A stretch of DNA of 64,000 nt from Pedobacter sp. AJM (GTDB taxonomy: Bacteria; Bacteroidota; Bacteroidia; Sphingobacteriales; Sphingobacteriaceae), in the NCBI RefSeq assembly GCF_002197755.1, contig NZ_NHOT01000014.1, positions 42,613 to 106,612 of the forward strand, given 5' to 3'. The stretch's first letter is position 1; each line of letters starts with the position of its first letter. The notes under the pieces are model-generated. The model saw only the letters and a list, made by a program, of their open reading frames with translations, was not told the origin of the DNA and searched no databases. Positions 36,620 through 45,906 of the stretch are shown piece by piece. Position numbers and translations under genes: made by a program.

Positions 36620-39024
36620 TCAGCGACATTAATCTCTTTTTCCCCATAGGCGACTCCTTCCGAAGTGATGCCTTGCACAATGATTTTAAATTTCCCCGTA
36701 AGATCTCCCGTATTAAAAACAAGCCTAGTATTTCCCGACTCGTGAAGCACTACCTGATAATTCCAATAAATGGTTGCGAAACTAATTGGTTCGCTCTTAT
36801 TGGAAACATCAGAAGTGTAAAATTCTTTAGCCAAATGAATACCTTTCAGCATTCGTAAATTCGGTTTATCTTCATGATCGGTGCAACCAGCATAAACGAT
36901 TGTGCCTCCGCCAGATCGTGCGTAACTTTTTCCCTTAAGTGGCTTTCTATTGTCTTGGTATCCGGCATGATTTGCGCAGTTTAAAATATTATACCTACAC
37001 ACATAATCACCACATCGATTCGGTCCATGCTCAGCGAAATTTAGAAAATTGTCTTTTTTAGATTTAATCACGACATCTTTTAACGTAATGCCATTGGTGA
37101 TATTTATAGATTGATTTAAATCATTCAATTTTGTTGTTTGATTTACCAAAAGACTGATTTTCTGATTTATTACTTCATTCCTAATCTCCTTTAAAGGATC
37201 ATTTAAAAGAACTTCGTAATTGGCATATCTCTTATCGCCAATGTTTAGCCAAACTCTACCACGATCTTCTGAAAGTAAATTAGCAGCGGTCAGATTAAAT
37301 TTCCCTAAACTATCCGTATTAATCACATTGATATTTGAGCCAGCAAAAGTGTTTAATATCAGCGGTGTCTTCAGCTGCTTCCTGTTTTTTAATACTTCAC
37401 CACTATATTCCAATGAAACGAGCTTCGGCCTAACATTCGGCAGGCTTTCTGTCGGCCATTGGTATCTCCTCCACCCTTTCACCATTAACACCTCATTCAA
37501 ATAATTGATATCATTATATTTAAGATTAAATTGATGAGTTGGCAAATCAGCAAGGAGTTGCTGAAAGAAATAAAAGTCTGTTATGTTTTGATTGTTATGG
37601 ATCGACAATCGATTGGCCTGGACGCAACTTACAGAAACCATAGCTGGCAGGAGTTTATTCTGCCTTCCAATAGCATTCAGATCCAGCTCAACCGAATCTC
37701 TCGTGGTATAGTTTTCCTTATCTGTTATTACAGAAATTCGATTGATCTTATTATAATGCGCAAAAAAGATCCGTTCTGCAATGGGTTTATATTCATTATT
37801 TAATACCGTAAGTGCATACAAACCAATAGGAATAGAATCTAATTTGAACCGCATGTTTTGAGGACGATTTGCCTGCAGATCAAAACTTGATTGCAATAAA
37901 ATATTTGAAAAATCATGAACCACAACATGAACCTGCTGCTGATCATTACTTTCTATCTGTGCTTTCAATTCGTGATTTGAAATTGCAGCGCTTAGCCTAA
38001 GCGCTACACCATGTTTTAAAATAGTGGGCAGGTCATATTGATTAAGGCCAGTTCCTATTATCTGAGCATGATAACGTTTAAGGCGATTTGGCTGAAAAAC
38101 GAAACTTCCAATACCTTGTAAATTAGTATAAATGGTATCCAGAACTTTTTCATTTTCATATAAAACCGCCGTACCCTGAACTACATTTCCATTCTCAGTT
38201 TTGAGCTCAAAGCCAACCTTGTTTGTCAGGCCATCTATTAAATATCCACCTTCAGGATAAAAACTGAACTGATACATTTTTTCATCTTGCACTGGCAGGT
38301 TAAAATTCACATACTTTAGGTGATTATTCTTTTTAATCGAGATTTTAAGCAAATTGTTTTTCTTTGTAATTTTTTCAGCGGGATAATTTATCATCAGCTC
38401 ACCAATCACACTGCTCTTTGCTTTGCCAGTTTTGATGGTTTCGTCAGCATTGCCGATCTGATAATTGATCTCGGCGTTTTCTACAAAGCGATTATTCCCG
38501 GATAAAACTTGCAATAACACTGTTCCGTTTTTCGTTTGCTCATCAAAATTTTTAAAAATTGAAACGTTGGCAGTTAAGGGATTAATTGTGGTCGATTTTA
38601 CAGTAATCGGTTGTGTAAATTCTCCATCGAAATGATCATTAATCTTCATATTTGTATGGGCAACAAACCGATATCTGCCACTTGGTAATGAATCAGGCAG
38701 CGCTAAACTTCCGAAAGCAATCCCCTCTTTAATCAGGAACTTTTCCTGTAAAACGATGGAAGTGTCTGCGTTATTCACCAATGATAGATAAAGGGTGTGA
38801 TATCGCTCAGATTCCGCTACCGTATTAAGCAAATAGCCTGTAAACCAAACCTGATCATTATTGGTATAGATATTTTTATCAAAATGAAGAAACAGACTGG
38901 AATGATCTGAGTTTAAACCATATTGTTTCAAATTGATAGCTACACTGTCCAGCCTAAAATTTTGTGCCTGCACAAAACCATTTAAAAAAAGTAAGCAACA
39001 GATATAAATGATTTTTAAAGGCAT
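36613..39024 (-). CDS. large secreted protein with MG2-like domains
   Basis: 803 residues with a signal peptide (LLFLNGFVQAQ). The N-terminal region SLFLHFDKNIYTNNDQVWFTGYL resembles the macroglobulin-like MG2 domains of Bacteroidota proteins often found near TonB-dependent systems. Several beta-sandwich-like stretches follow, and a conserved-looking Cys-containing part (RCGDYVCRYNILNC, then KGKSYARSGGGTIVYAGC) lies at about 665-725. No peptidase or transport motif was found. The role is unknown. It is convergent with the porin gene. Confidence 0.7.
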   Translation of the reverse strand: MPLKIIYICCLLFLNGFVQAQNFRLDSVAINLKQYGLNSDHSSLFLHFDKNIYTNNDQVWFTGYLLNTVAESERYHTLYLSLVNNADTSIVLQEKFLIKEGIAFGSLALPDSLPSGRYRFVAHTNMKINDHFDGEFTQPITVKSTTINPLTANVSIFKNFDEQTKNGTVLLQVLSGNNRFVENAEINYQIGNADETIKTGKAKSSVIGELMINYPAEKITKKNNLLKISIKKNNHLKYVNFNLPVQDEKMYQFSFYPEGGYLIDGLTNKVGFELKTENGNVVQGTAVLYENEKVLDTIYTNLQGIGSFVFQPNRLKRYHAQIIGTGLNQYDLPTILKHGVALRLSAAISNHELKAQIESNDQQQVHVVVHDFSNILLQSSFDLQANRPQNMRFKLDSIPIGLYALTVLNNEYKPIAERIFFAHYNKINRISVITDKENYTTRDSVELDLNAIGRQNKLLPAMVSVSCVQANRLSIHNNQNITDFYFFQQLLADLPTHQFNLKYNDINYLNEVLMVKGWRRYQWPTESLPNVRPKLVSLEYSGEVLKNRKQLKTPLILNTFAGSNINVINTDSLGKFNLTAANLLSEDRGRVWLNIGDKRYANYEVLLNDPLKEIRNEVINQKISLLVNQTTKLNDLNQSINITNGITLKDVVIKSKKDNFLNFAEHGPNRCGDYVCRYNILNCANHAGYQDNRKPLKGKSYARSGGGTIVYAGCTDHEDKPNLRMLKGIHLAKEFYTSDVSNKSEPISFATIYWNYQVVLHESGNTRLVFNTGDLTGKFKIIVQGITSEGVAYGEKEINVAEK

Positions 39025-39070
39025 AATGAGCGATATGCCTAAAATTCGAGATTTTATTTCAATTATTCAA

Positions 39071-40906
39071 CTAAATCAGACCATAAAGTGCCTGGCCTTC
39101 TTTTCCCAATTCATCTATTTTTTGCTCAACACTAATGTCTTTGATCAGTTCTGGTGCGTGATGTGGTTTTTTCCTCGCATCAATAATTAGTGATCCCTTA
39201 CATCCCCAGTGCTTGTTAATGGTAAAATCATTTACGCCATAAATATCGGCAGCCGGATTGCTTCTCGTAAAAGTTACCCAAACCAGATTATCAATATTGG
39301 CAGCCGTAAATTCAGCATCATCTGCGATAATGATCAGCGGCAAACCTGTTAAGTTTTGATCGGTTAAAGAGATATTTAAGGCAGCGATTTCTGCGGCTGT
39401 TTTTTCTGCACTGATATATTTATCACATTCCAGCACCATTACCCCGGGTATAGCCACTTCTGCTTTATAGCAGCCATCACCTAACTTTAACTGCTCAGGG
39501 ATTTTACGCCAAAGCTCACGTTTTTTTTCACCGGCGGCGGCAATAACGACTTTAGAACCACTGTTTAATCCATCGCCGCTATAATCCAAAGTATCAATAG
39601 TGGTATTGGTATAAAAATGTACATCACGTGTAAAATCAATTCTTTCTAAAATATGGATTAAAAAATCTTCGATGTGATGGGTACTTAATTTTTCATCATC
39701 TTCTCTTGCAGCAATAAAAACATATTTTGCCAAACTCAACTGATTTTTACCCAGAATATGATTGGCAATGGTTAAAATCTCCTGAGGTCTTCTCTCTTTT
39801 AAATATGGCGTATATCGCTCACTGCCAATGGCGAAAAGCAAAGGATGGACCCCTGCAGCATCAACAGCATGTACTTCTTTTAGACCATGAATTTCCTGCG
39901 GAATAGCTGAGCCGGTGATTTCATGGATCAGGGCACCAAAACTGGTATCTTCCTGTGGTGGACGCCCCACAACGGTAAACGACCAGATCGCATCTTTTTT
40001 ATGATACACATTATGCACCTTCATTAAAGGGAAAGGATGGGTTAAACTGTAATAGCCTAAATGATCTCCAAAAGGGCCTTCGGGTTTATTTTCATTGGGA
40101 TATACCATTCCGGTAATGATAAAATCAGCATCTGCAGAAATACAGAAACCTTCATCATCATAAAAGTAACGGAATCTGCGATCGCCTAACGCACCTGCAA
40201 AGGTCATTTCTGATAACCCTTCTGGCAATGGCATTACGGCTGCCAAAGGATGGGAAGGCGGACCGCCAACAAAGATACTTACCTTTAAAGGCTGGCCGAG
40301 TTTATTGGCTTTTGATTGATGAACACCAATCCCCCTGTGGATCTGATAATGTAACCCAATTTCTTTGTCCTGAAGGTATTCATTACCTGACAACTGGATC
40401 CTGTACATACCTAAATTGGCATTCAGGATGCCCGGCTTCTCTACATCTTCGGTATAAACCTGTGGCATCGTTACAAACGGGCCACCATCCATTGGCCAGT
40501 TTACAATTTGTGGCAAGGCACCAATTGTGGTTTTTAAAAATTTGTGCTTAGCAGAAGGCGTTTTCATCGGCAATGCTGATAAAGCTGACATTGCGGAGCC
40601 TGCATATTTGAAAGGATTTTTCAAAGCTTTCATTGGATCATTCCGCAAGGAAACCAATTGCTGTACTTTTGGTAAAGTATCCCTGAAAATAAATTTCGAC
40701 CGTTCTAAGGTTCCGAATAAATTGGATACGGCCGGAAAGGAACTCCCCTTAACTTTCTCAAACAAGATCGCCGGCCCTTGATTTTCATAAATTCTTAAAT
40801 GGATGGCGGCCATTTCTAAATATGGATCTACTTCTTCTTTTATCCTGATCAGATGACCGTTTTTTTCAAGGTCAGATACACATTCTGCTAAACTTCTGTA
40901 TGCCAT
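39071..40906 (-). CDS. UbiD-family (prenylated-FMN-dependent) decarboxylase
   Basis: 611 residues from the ATG at 40906; the longer frame from TTG 40912 adds two residues. The UbiD fold is recognised by the N-terminal LEKNGHLIRIKEEVDPYLEMA region and the cofactor/substrate motif NKPEGPFGDHLGYYSL (about 275-288). Its length fits the branch acting in menaquinone (futalosine-type) or aromatic-acid decarboxylation. It needs prenylated FMN made by UbiX, encoded at 62.8 kb. A large secreted protein gene lies 46 bases downstream on the same strand. Confidence 0.88.
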   Translation of the reverse strand: MAYRSLAECVSDLEKNGHLIRIKEEVDPYLEMAAIHLRIYENQGPAILFEKVKGSSFPAVSNLFGTLERSKFIFRDTLPKVQQLVSLRNDPMKALKNPFKYAGSAMSALSALPMKTPSAKHKFLKTTIGALPQIVNWPMDGGPFVTMPQVYTEDVEKPGILNANLGMYRIQLSGNEYLQDKEIGLHYQIHRGIGVHQSKANKLGQPLKVSIFVGGPPSHPLAAVMPLPEGLSEMTFAGALGDRRFRYFYDDEGFCISADADFIITGMVYPNENKPEGPFGDHLGYYSLTHPFPLMKVHNVYHKKDAIWSFTVVGRPPQEDTSFGALIHEITGSAIPQEIHGLKEVHAVDAAGVHPLLFAIGSERYTPYLKERRPQEILTIANHILGKNQLSLAKYVFIAAREDDEKLSTHHIEDFLIHILERIDFTRDVHFYTNTTIDTLDYSGDGLNSGSKVVIAAAGEKKRELWRKIPEQLKLGDGCYKAEVAIPGVMVLECDKYISAEKTAAEIAALNISLTDQNLTGLPLIIIADDAEFTAANIDNLVWVTFTRSNPAADIYGVNDFTINKHWGCKGSLIIDARKKPHHAPELIKDISVEQKIDELGKEGQALYGLI

Positions 40907-40939
40907 ATTCAAAGATAGATATTTAGTGTTTTGATAAAC

Positions 40940-40988
40940 GAAAAAGCCTCAGATAAACAGATATTAATTAAATCTATTTAACTGAGGC
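40940..40988 (-). terminator. terminator of the Dps gene
   Basis: GCCTCAG/CTGAGGC arms with further imperfect pairing inside and a T-run on the minus strand, just after the Dps stop. Confidence 0.65.
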
Positions 40989-41007
40989 AATGATCTGGTT
41001 GCTATCG

Positions 41008-41487
41008 TTATTTTTTACCGGCGAATGAACGCAACATCCAGGTATTTTTTTCTTTAAACTGCATGAAACGGTTAACCATGTCGTTTGTTCCGTCATCTCC
41101 AGCCTCATCTGTAGCTTCTAAAAGTTCTCTTTCCAGTTCAATTAGTTTAGCCATATCATCTAAAATCGCATCAACCATATCAAGATCTTTCATGCCTATG
41201 GTATCAATTTCTTTAATGTCAGATTCCTGAATGTAATCGGCGAAACGACTATGTGGTGGTTTTCCAAGCGTTAAAACCCTTTCAGCAATTTCATCAATGG
41301 TTAATTGCGCATTGGTATATAATTCTTCAAACTTTACGTGAAGCGTAAAAAAGTTCTGTCCTTTAATATTCCAGTGGCATCCTCTTAACTTCTGATAATG
41401 TATATGATAATTAGCCAGATAATCATTTAAAAGATCAACGACCGGTTTAACCTCTTTTTCGTTTAAACTTATTTCTTTAGCGTCCAT
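41008..41487 (-). CDS. dps: Dps-like ferritin family protein
   Basis: 159 residues from the ATG at 41487; the extra 17 residues from 41538 are not Dps-like. The ferroxidase ligands are visible in KLRGCHWNIKGQNFFTLHVKFEELY (His, Glu) and in the Asp/Glu-bearing helix NAQLTIDEIAERVLTLG. Dps assembles as a 12-mer that oxidises and stores iron and shields DNA in starvation or peroxide stress. It is monocistronic with its own terminator. Confidence 0.9.
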   Translation of the reverse strand: MDAKEISLNEKEVKPVVDLLNDYLANYHIHYQKLRGCHWNIKGQNFFTLHVKFEELYTNAQLTIDEIAERVLTLGKPPHSRFADYIQESDIKEIDTIGMKDLDMVDAILDDMAKLIELERELLEATDEAGDDGTNDMVNRFMQFKEKNTWMLRSFAGKK

Positions 41488-41769
41488 ATGAATTGTTTTT
41501 AATGTATTTAATGAGTTCGTAACAATTAAAAGCAGCAAAAGTTTTAACCTTAATATCTCCTGGATACAATACCTTATTTATATGTTCGTTTATAATTCGA
41601 TAAGACAGTAATTAACCTTCTTTACAAGTAATTGTGAATGAATTATATACTTCCAAAATCAGGTACAGGTTAAGGTATTTTTACAAAATACTGGTCTTGC
41701 TATCTGGATATGGTTTATAATATTATTCGTATAATTGCTTTCATTGACTTAGAAATTTATATAAAATAA

Positions 41770-43305
41770 ATGCACAAAATATATTTATCTGCTGTTGTTT
41801 TGTTTGCCTTGAATGTGGCAAATGCGAAAGCTAACGTAGCAAGAGACTCTATCGGCGTCGAAAATAACAATGGCAAAAAACTGATCGTTCATCAAATTGT
41901 AGCCAAAGACACGTATTATTCTGTTGGGCGGAGATACAATGTATCACCAAAAGATATTATAGCATTCAATCAGAATAAATACTTACAGGTTGGCGTAATC
42001 ATTAAAGTGCCAACCAATATTCCATGGGGATCTGACAACAGTGCTCCTGCTGTTACGACTCCAACTGACGGAGGTGTTATTGAGTATATAGTTAAGGCAA
42101 AAGACAATTTAAACGCGATTGCTGAAAAGTACGGTACAACGGTTAATGAAATCAAGAAATTAAATAACCTTAAGGGAAATAATTTAAGCATCGGTCAGCT
42201 GCTTAAAATTCCGGCTAAAAATAGTACAGTTTCAAATACTCAGAACACTCCGGCACAAACGGCAAAGGCCCAGCCAATACCTGCCGTACAACCAACACCT
42301 CCTGCTTCAACTGAACAAACCATGATTGAACATGTTGTGGCACCTAAGGAATTTCTGGGCAAAATTGCTGAGAAATATGGTACAACGGTTGAAGAAGTCA
42401 AAAAGGCCAATAACCTTTCAGGAAACAATCTCCGGATTGGACAGAAGTTAAAAATCCCTGCTACCAAAAATGTTGATGAGAATAAGATAGTCAGTGTTTC
42501 TGAACAACCTACTTCTGTAACAGATGCAACAAAACCTGTTGATGCGACCGGTACACATACTGTATTAAGAAACGAAACCATTTTCACTGTTGCCAAACAA
42601 TATGGCATTACGGCTTATCAGTTGAGAAAATTAAATAACCTGCCTGATAATGCCATTACCATTGGCCAGGTGTTAAAAGTACCAGCTGGTATTGTTACCG
42701 ATGTTCAGGTACCTAAAGATAAGCAGGCAGAACAAACTGTTGCAAAGCCAGCAACTGACACTTCAAAAGAGGAGAGTATCATTCATACTGTAGCAGATGG
42801 CGAAACTATTTTCACCATTGCCAAAAAATATAATGTTACGGCTTATCAGATCAGAACAGCCAACAAAATGGATGAAAACACCATTAAAAAGGATCAGAAA
42901 TTGATTATTCCAAGACCTCCGCAGGCAAGATCTGTTAATGATTTATCAAGGGAAGAGCAGCAAAATGAGCCAGACAGCACGATGGTGAAAGACCCGAAAC
43001 TTCGCCGCGATCCAAGTGTTTATGGCTTAAGCCAGATTGAAGAAAAAGGTACAGCCATATGGATTGCTGATGCAGATTTAGATAGTTCCAAAATGTTAGT
43101 GCTGCACCGCACTGCGCCTGTTGGCCGCGTGATTAAACTCACCAACCCAATGACAAACCGCACTACTTTTGCAAAAGTTGTTGGTAAATTTACGGAGAAC
43201 GAATCCACAAAAGATGTTATTATTGTCATGACTAAAGCTGTAGCTGATTCATTGGGTGCTTTAGACAAGCGTTTTTTATGCAATTTAACCTATAGTGCGC
43301 AATGA
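41770..43305 (+). CDS. five-LysM protein with RlpA-like domain
   Basis: 511 residues with a signal peptide (LFALNVANAKA). Five LysM repeats of about 45 residues follow, each with the YxVxxxDxxxxIAxxYGxT pattern and ending in LKIP or a variant: about 35-82, 96-142, 179-226, 252-300 and 335-382. They are separated by Thr/Pro/Gln-rich linkers. A C-terminal double-psi-barrel (RlpA-like) domain (about 400-510) follows. It is likely a periplasmic peptidoglycan-binding protein acting in wall remodelling. Its last four bases overlap the uridine kinase start. Confidence 0.9.
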   Translation: MHKIYLSAVVLFALNVANAKANVARDSIGVENNNGKKLIVHQIVAKDTYYSVGRRYNVSPKDIIAFNQNKYLQVGVIIKVPTNIPWGSDNSAPAVTTPTDGGVIEYIVKAKDNLNAIAEKYGTTVNEIKKLNNLKGNNLSIGQLLKIPAKNSTVSNTQNTPAQTAKAQPIPAVQPTPPASTEQTMIEHVVAPKEFLGKIAEKYGTTVEEVKKANNLSGNNLRIGQKLKIPATKNVDENKIVSVSEQPTSVTDATKPVDATGTHTVLRNETIFTVAKQYGITAYQLRKLNNLPDNAITIGQVLKVPAGIVTDVQVPKDKQAEQTVAKPATDTSKEESIIHTVADGETIFTIAKKYNVTAYQIRTANKMDENTIKKDQKLIIPRPPQARSVNDLSREEQQNEPDSTMVKDPKLRRDPSVYGLSQIEEKGTAIWIADADLDSSKMLVLHRTAPVGRVIKLTNPMTNRTTFAKVVGKFTENESTKDVIIVMTKAVADSLGALDKRFLCNLTYSAQ

Positions 43306-43952
43306 GTTTAAACAAAAAGCCATTTGTAATCGGTATTGCCGGCGGTAGCGGATCTGGCAAAACTTTTTTTCTGAACTGTTTTCTGCATCATTTTAAACAG
43401 GATGAAGTCACACTGGTATCCCAGGATGATTATTACATTCCTGCCGGAGACATGACCCAGGAAGAAAATAAGCTCTATAATTTTGATCTTCCTTCTACAA
43501 TAGATAGTCAGCAATTTCTAAAAGATATTAAGCAGTTGCTGAATGGTGAAGTAGTTTATAAAAAAGAGTATAACTTTAATAATCCGCTGGCTGTGGTTAA
43601 GATCCTGGAGATCAAATCGGCACCGATTATTATAGTTGAAGGTCTTTTTATCCTTCATTTTAAAGAAATTTCAGGGCTTCTGGATCATACCATTTTTGTA
43701 GATGCTGATGAGCAGGTGGCTTTAGACAGGCGTGTTAAACGTGATGGCCTGGAACGCGGTTATCCAGAAGATGATGTGATTTATAAGTGGCACAACCATG
43801 TGGTACCTGCCTATAAGGAATACCTGTTGCCCTATAGGGAAGGCTGTAATAAAGTGGTGATGAACAATACCAATGAACCAGATGAATTGATCACCATTAC
43901 GGAAGAGATTTCAAATGAACTCCGAAACAATATTCTGGTGAATATATACTAA
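43302..43952 (+). CDS. udk: uridine kinase
   Basis: 216 residues. P-loop GIAGGSGSGKTFF (about 10-22), the DDYY pattern (SQDDYYIP), the P-loop kinase core FDLPSTIDSQQF, and the lid Arg residues in RRVKRDGLERGYP. The enzyme phosphorylates uridine and cytidine for pyrimidine salvage. The ATG overlaps the LysM-RlpA gene by four bases (ATGA), so the two are translationally coupled. A 16-bp terminator follows at once. Confidence 0.92.
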   Translation: MSLNKKPFVIGIAGGSGSGKTFFLNCFLHHFKQDEVTLVSQDDYYIPAGDMTQEENKLYNFDLPSTIDSQQFLKDIKQLLNGEVVYKKEYNFNNPLAVVKILEIKSAPIIIVEGLFILHFKEISGLLDHTIFVDADEQVALDRRVKRDGLERGYPEDDVIYKWHNHVVPAYKEYLLPYREGCNKVVMNNTNEPDELITITEEISNELRNNILVNIY

Positions 43953-43994
43953 ATAAGAAAAGGATGTTTTACCATCCTTTTCTTATTTACAATG
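43951..43994 (+). terminator. terminator after udk
   Basis: A perfect 16-bp stem (43951-43966 with 43973-43988) with a six-base loop and T-rich end. The udk stop codon overlaps the stem. Confidence 0.85.
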
Positions 43995-44051
43995 TAAGTC
44001 TTAATATTAGATACTACATGGCGATATCACTACTATCTTTTTTGGTTTAGT

Positions 44052-44717
44052 TTACACTTCCAGATTCATTTCCGGAATTTCTCCTTCTACGATTAATTTA
44101 CCCGAAGTAGATTGGCGTATAAATTCGACACTTACCCCAGGTGCCCGTTCAACAAGTTGAAAACCGCCTTCAGGTAAAACATTTAAAACGGCCAGTTCGG
44201 TTACAATCTTTTTAATGCATTTTACACCGGTTAAGGGCAAGGTACATACTGATAATAATTTGCTTTCTCCAGCCTTATTAACATGCTGCATCGCTACAAT
44301 GATATTTTTTGCGGAGGCTACTAAATCCATTGCACCCCCCATTCCCTTCACCATTTTGCCCGGAATTTTCCAGTTGGCGATATCGCCGTTTTCTGAAACT
44401 TCCATCGCACCCAGAATGGTAAGGTCTACCTTCTGAGCCCTGATCATGCCAAAACTCATGGCCGAATCAAAAATAGATGAGCCAGGTAAAGTGGTAATGG
44501 TTTGCTTTCCGGCGTTGATTAAATCAGCATCCTCTTCCCCCTCAAAAGGAAATGGTCCCATGCCGAGCAAGCCATTTTCAGATTGTAAAACAACGTTAAT
44601 GTTCTCAGGAATATAATTAGCAACCAAAGTAGGGATCCCTATTCCAAGGTTTACATAATAACCGTCTTTTATTTCTTTTGCGATGCGTTTCGCGATATCT
44701 TCTTTTGATAGTGACAT
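44052..44717 (-). CDS. scoB: 3-oxoacid CoA-transferase subunit B
   Basis: 221 residues. Family features include the catalytic-Glu region QSENGLLGMGPFP (Glu of SENGLLG) and the GAMEVSENGDIANWKIPGK segment. With subunit A it moves CoA from succinyl-CoA to acetoacetate. It lies 62 bases downstream of the subunit A gene on the same strand. Confidence 0.93.
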   Translation of the reverse strand: MSLSKEDIAKRIAKEIKDGYYVNLGIGIPTLVANYIPENINVVLQSENGLLGMGPFPFEGEEDADLINAGKQTITTLPGSSIFDSAMSFGMIRAQKVDLTILGAMEVSENGDIANWKIPGKMVKGMGGAMDLVASAKNIIVAMQHVNKAGESKLLSVCTLPLTGVKCIKKIVTELAVLNVLPEGGFQLVERAPGVSVEFIRQSTSGKLIVEGEIPEMNLEV

Positions 44718-44779
44718 ATATAGTTTTGAATGAGCGGAATAATTAAATAATTATTGACTAAAGACTTTCGACTAAGGCA

Positions 44780-45481
44780 TCAGGACTTAACCCTAACCGT
44801 TCGCTGTTCTATTCTTTTTTCATAATCTTTTCCCTGAAAGATACGGTGCACATAGATACCTGGGGTATGGATATGATCGGGATCTAATTCTCCAACTGGT
44901 ACCAGTTCTTCTACCTCTGCTATGGTTACTTTACCAGCCATGGCCATTACCGGATTAAAATTTCTACTCGTCGATCTAAAAATTAAATTTCCTGCTGAAT
45001 CTCCTTTCCAGGCTTTTACGATAGCAAAGTCAGCATCAAATGCATATTCCAGCAGGTAATCTTTTCCATCAAAATTCCTGATTTCTTTCCCTTCAGCCAC
45101 TTCAGTACCTACACCTGCAGGAGTAAAAATAGCAGGCATTCCATATCCGGCGGCTAAACAACGGGTAGCCAGTGTACCTTGCGGTATCAGGTCTACCTCT
45201 AATTCACCACTTAACAATTGTCGTTCAAATTCAGCATTTTCACCCACATATGAAGAGATCATTTTCTTTACCTGACGCTGTTTCAGCATTAAACCGATGC
45301 CAAAATCGTCAACACCGGCATTGTTGGAAATACAAGTCAGGTTGGTTACAGCTTTCTTCACCAGGGCATTAATGCAATTTTCTGGAATACCACAAAGGCC
45401 GAAACCACCAAGCATTAGGGTAGCACCATCTGAAATATCTTTGATCGCTTCTTCAGCGCCTGATACCACTTTGTTTATCAT
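44780..45481 (-). CDS. scoA: 3-oxoacid CoA-transferase subunit A
   Basis: 233 residues with the glycine-rich CoA-binding signature LMLGGFGLCGIPENCI (about 22-37) and the CISNNAGVDDFGIG stretch. It is the first gene of the scoAB pair. The product acetoacetyl-CoA could be cleaved by the thiolase encoded at 5.8 kb; this pathway link is inferred. Confidence 0.93.
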   Translation of the reverse strand: MINKVVSGAEEAIKDISDGATLMLGGFGLCGIPENCINALVKKAVTNLTCISNNAGVDDFGIGLMLKQRQVKKMISSYVGENAEFERQLLSGELEVDLIPQGTLATRCLAAGYGMPAIFTPAGVGTEVAEGKEIRNFDGKDYLLEYAFDADFAIVKAWKGDSAGNLIFRSTSRNFNPVMAMAGKVTIAEVEELVPVGELDPDHIHTPGIYVHRIFQGKDYEKRIEQRTVRVKS

Positions 45482-45611
45482 ATTATGAATTTTTGGTTAG
45501 TGTGCTAAATTAGTAAATGCCCTGATCAATTTCATACATCTACCTGTTTAAATCTTTTTCGACTATCATTTAATTGGAATTGATCTAAACAACACTTACC
45601 TTTGTTCTGCA

Positions 45612-45779
45612 ATGATTTACGAGAGAGACGAAGACAAAACATTTATTATCCCAACAGATCCTGAATTTCAAAAAGGCATGGGTTTTATTTTTAGCTGTAC
45701 AGCTGAACATAAAAAATGTTGTGAAAAATATAAAAAAGGAAAACGCTGCAAAAAATGTCCGGGCGATAAAAAGAAGTAG
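45612..45779 (+). CDS. small Cys-rich, Lys-rich protein of unknown function
   Basis: 55 residues. The N-terminal part is acidic (MIYERDEDKTFIIP); the C-terminal half holds five Cys (CTAEHKKCC, CKKC) among many Lys. The Cys spacing suggests metal or cluster binding. The ATG at 45612 gives the longest frame and the neighbouring strand is empty. It is divergent from scoA. The function is not recognised. Confidence 0.55.
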   Translation: MIYERDEDKTFIIPTDPEFQKGMGFIFSCTAEHKKCCEKYKKGKRCKKCPGDKKK

Positions 45780-45906
45780 TTTTTTTAATTAATCGTTTTT
45801 TCGCTTAACTTTTTTGTTCAACTTCCTATCTCTATATTCCCATTCACCCGAATGTTTTTCGTTTAAATTCCCGATTTCCTCTTCACAACTCACCTACTCC
45901 CCGCTT

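Noticed and set aside
41770..43305. Internal duplication in the LysM gene as a mobile repeat
   Set aside because: The repeats are ordinary LysM domains with divergent DNA, in frame within one gene.
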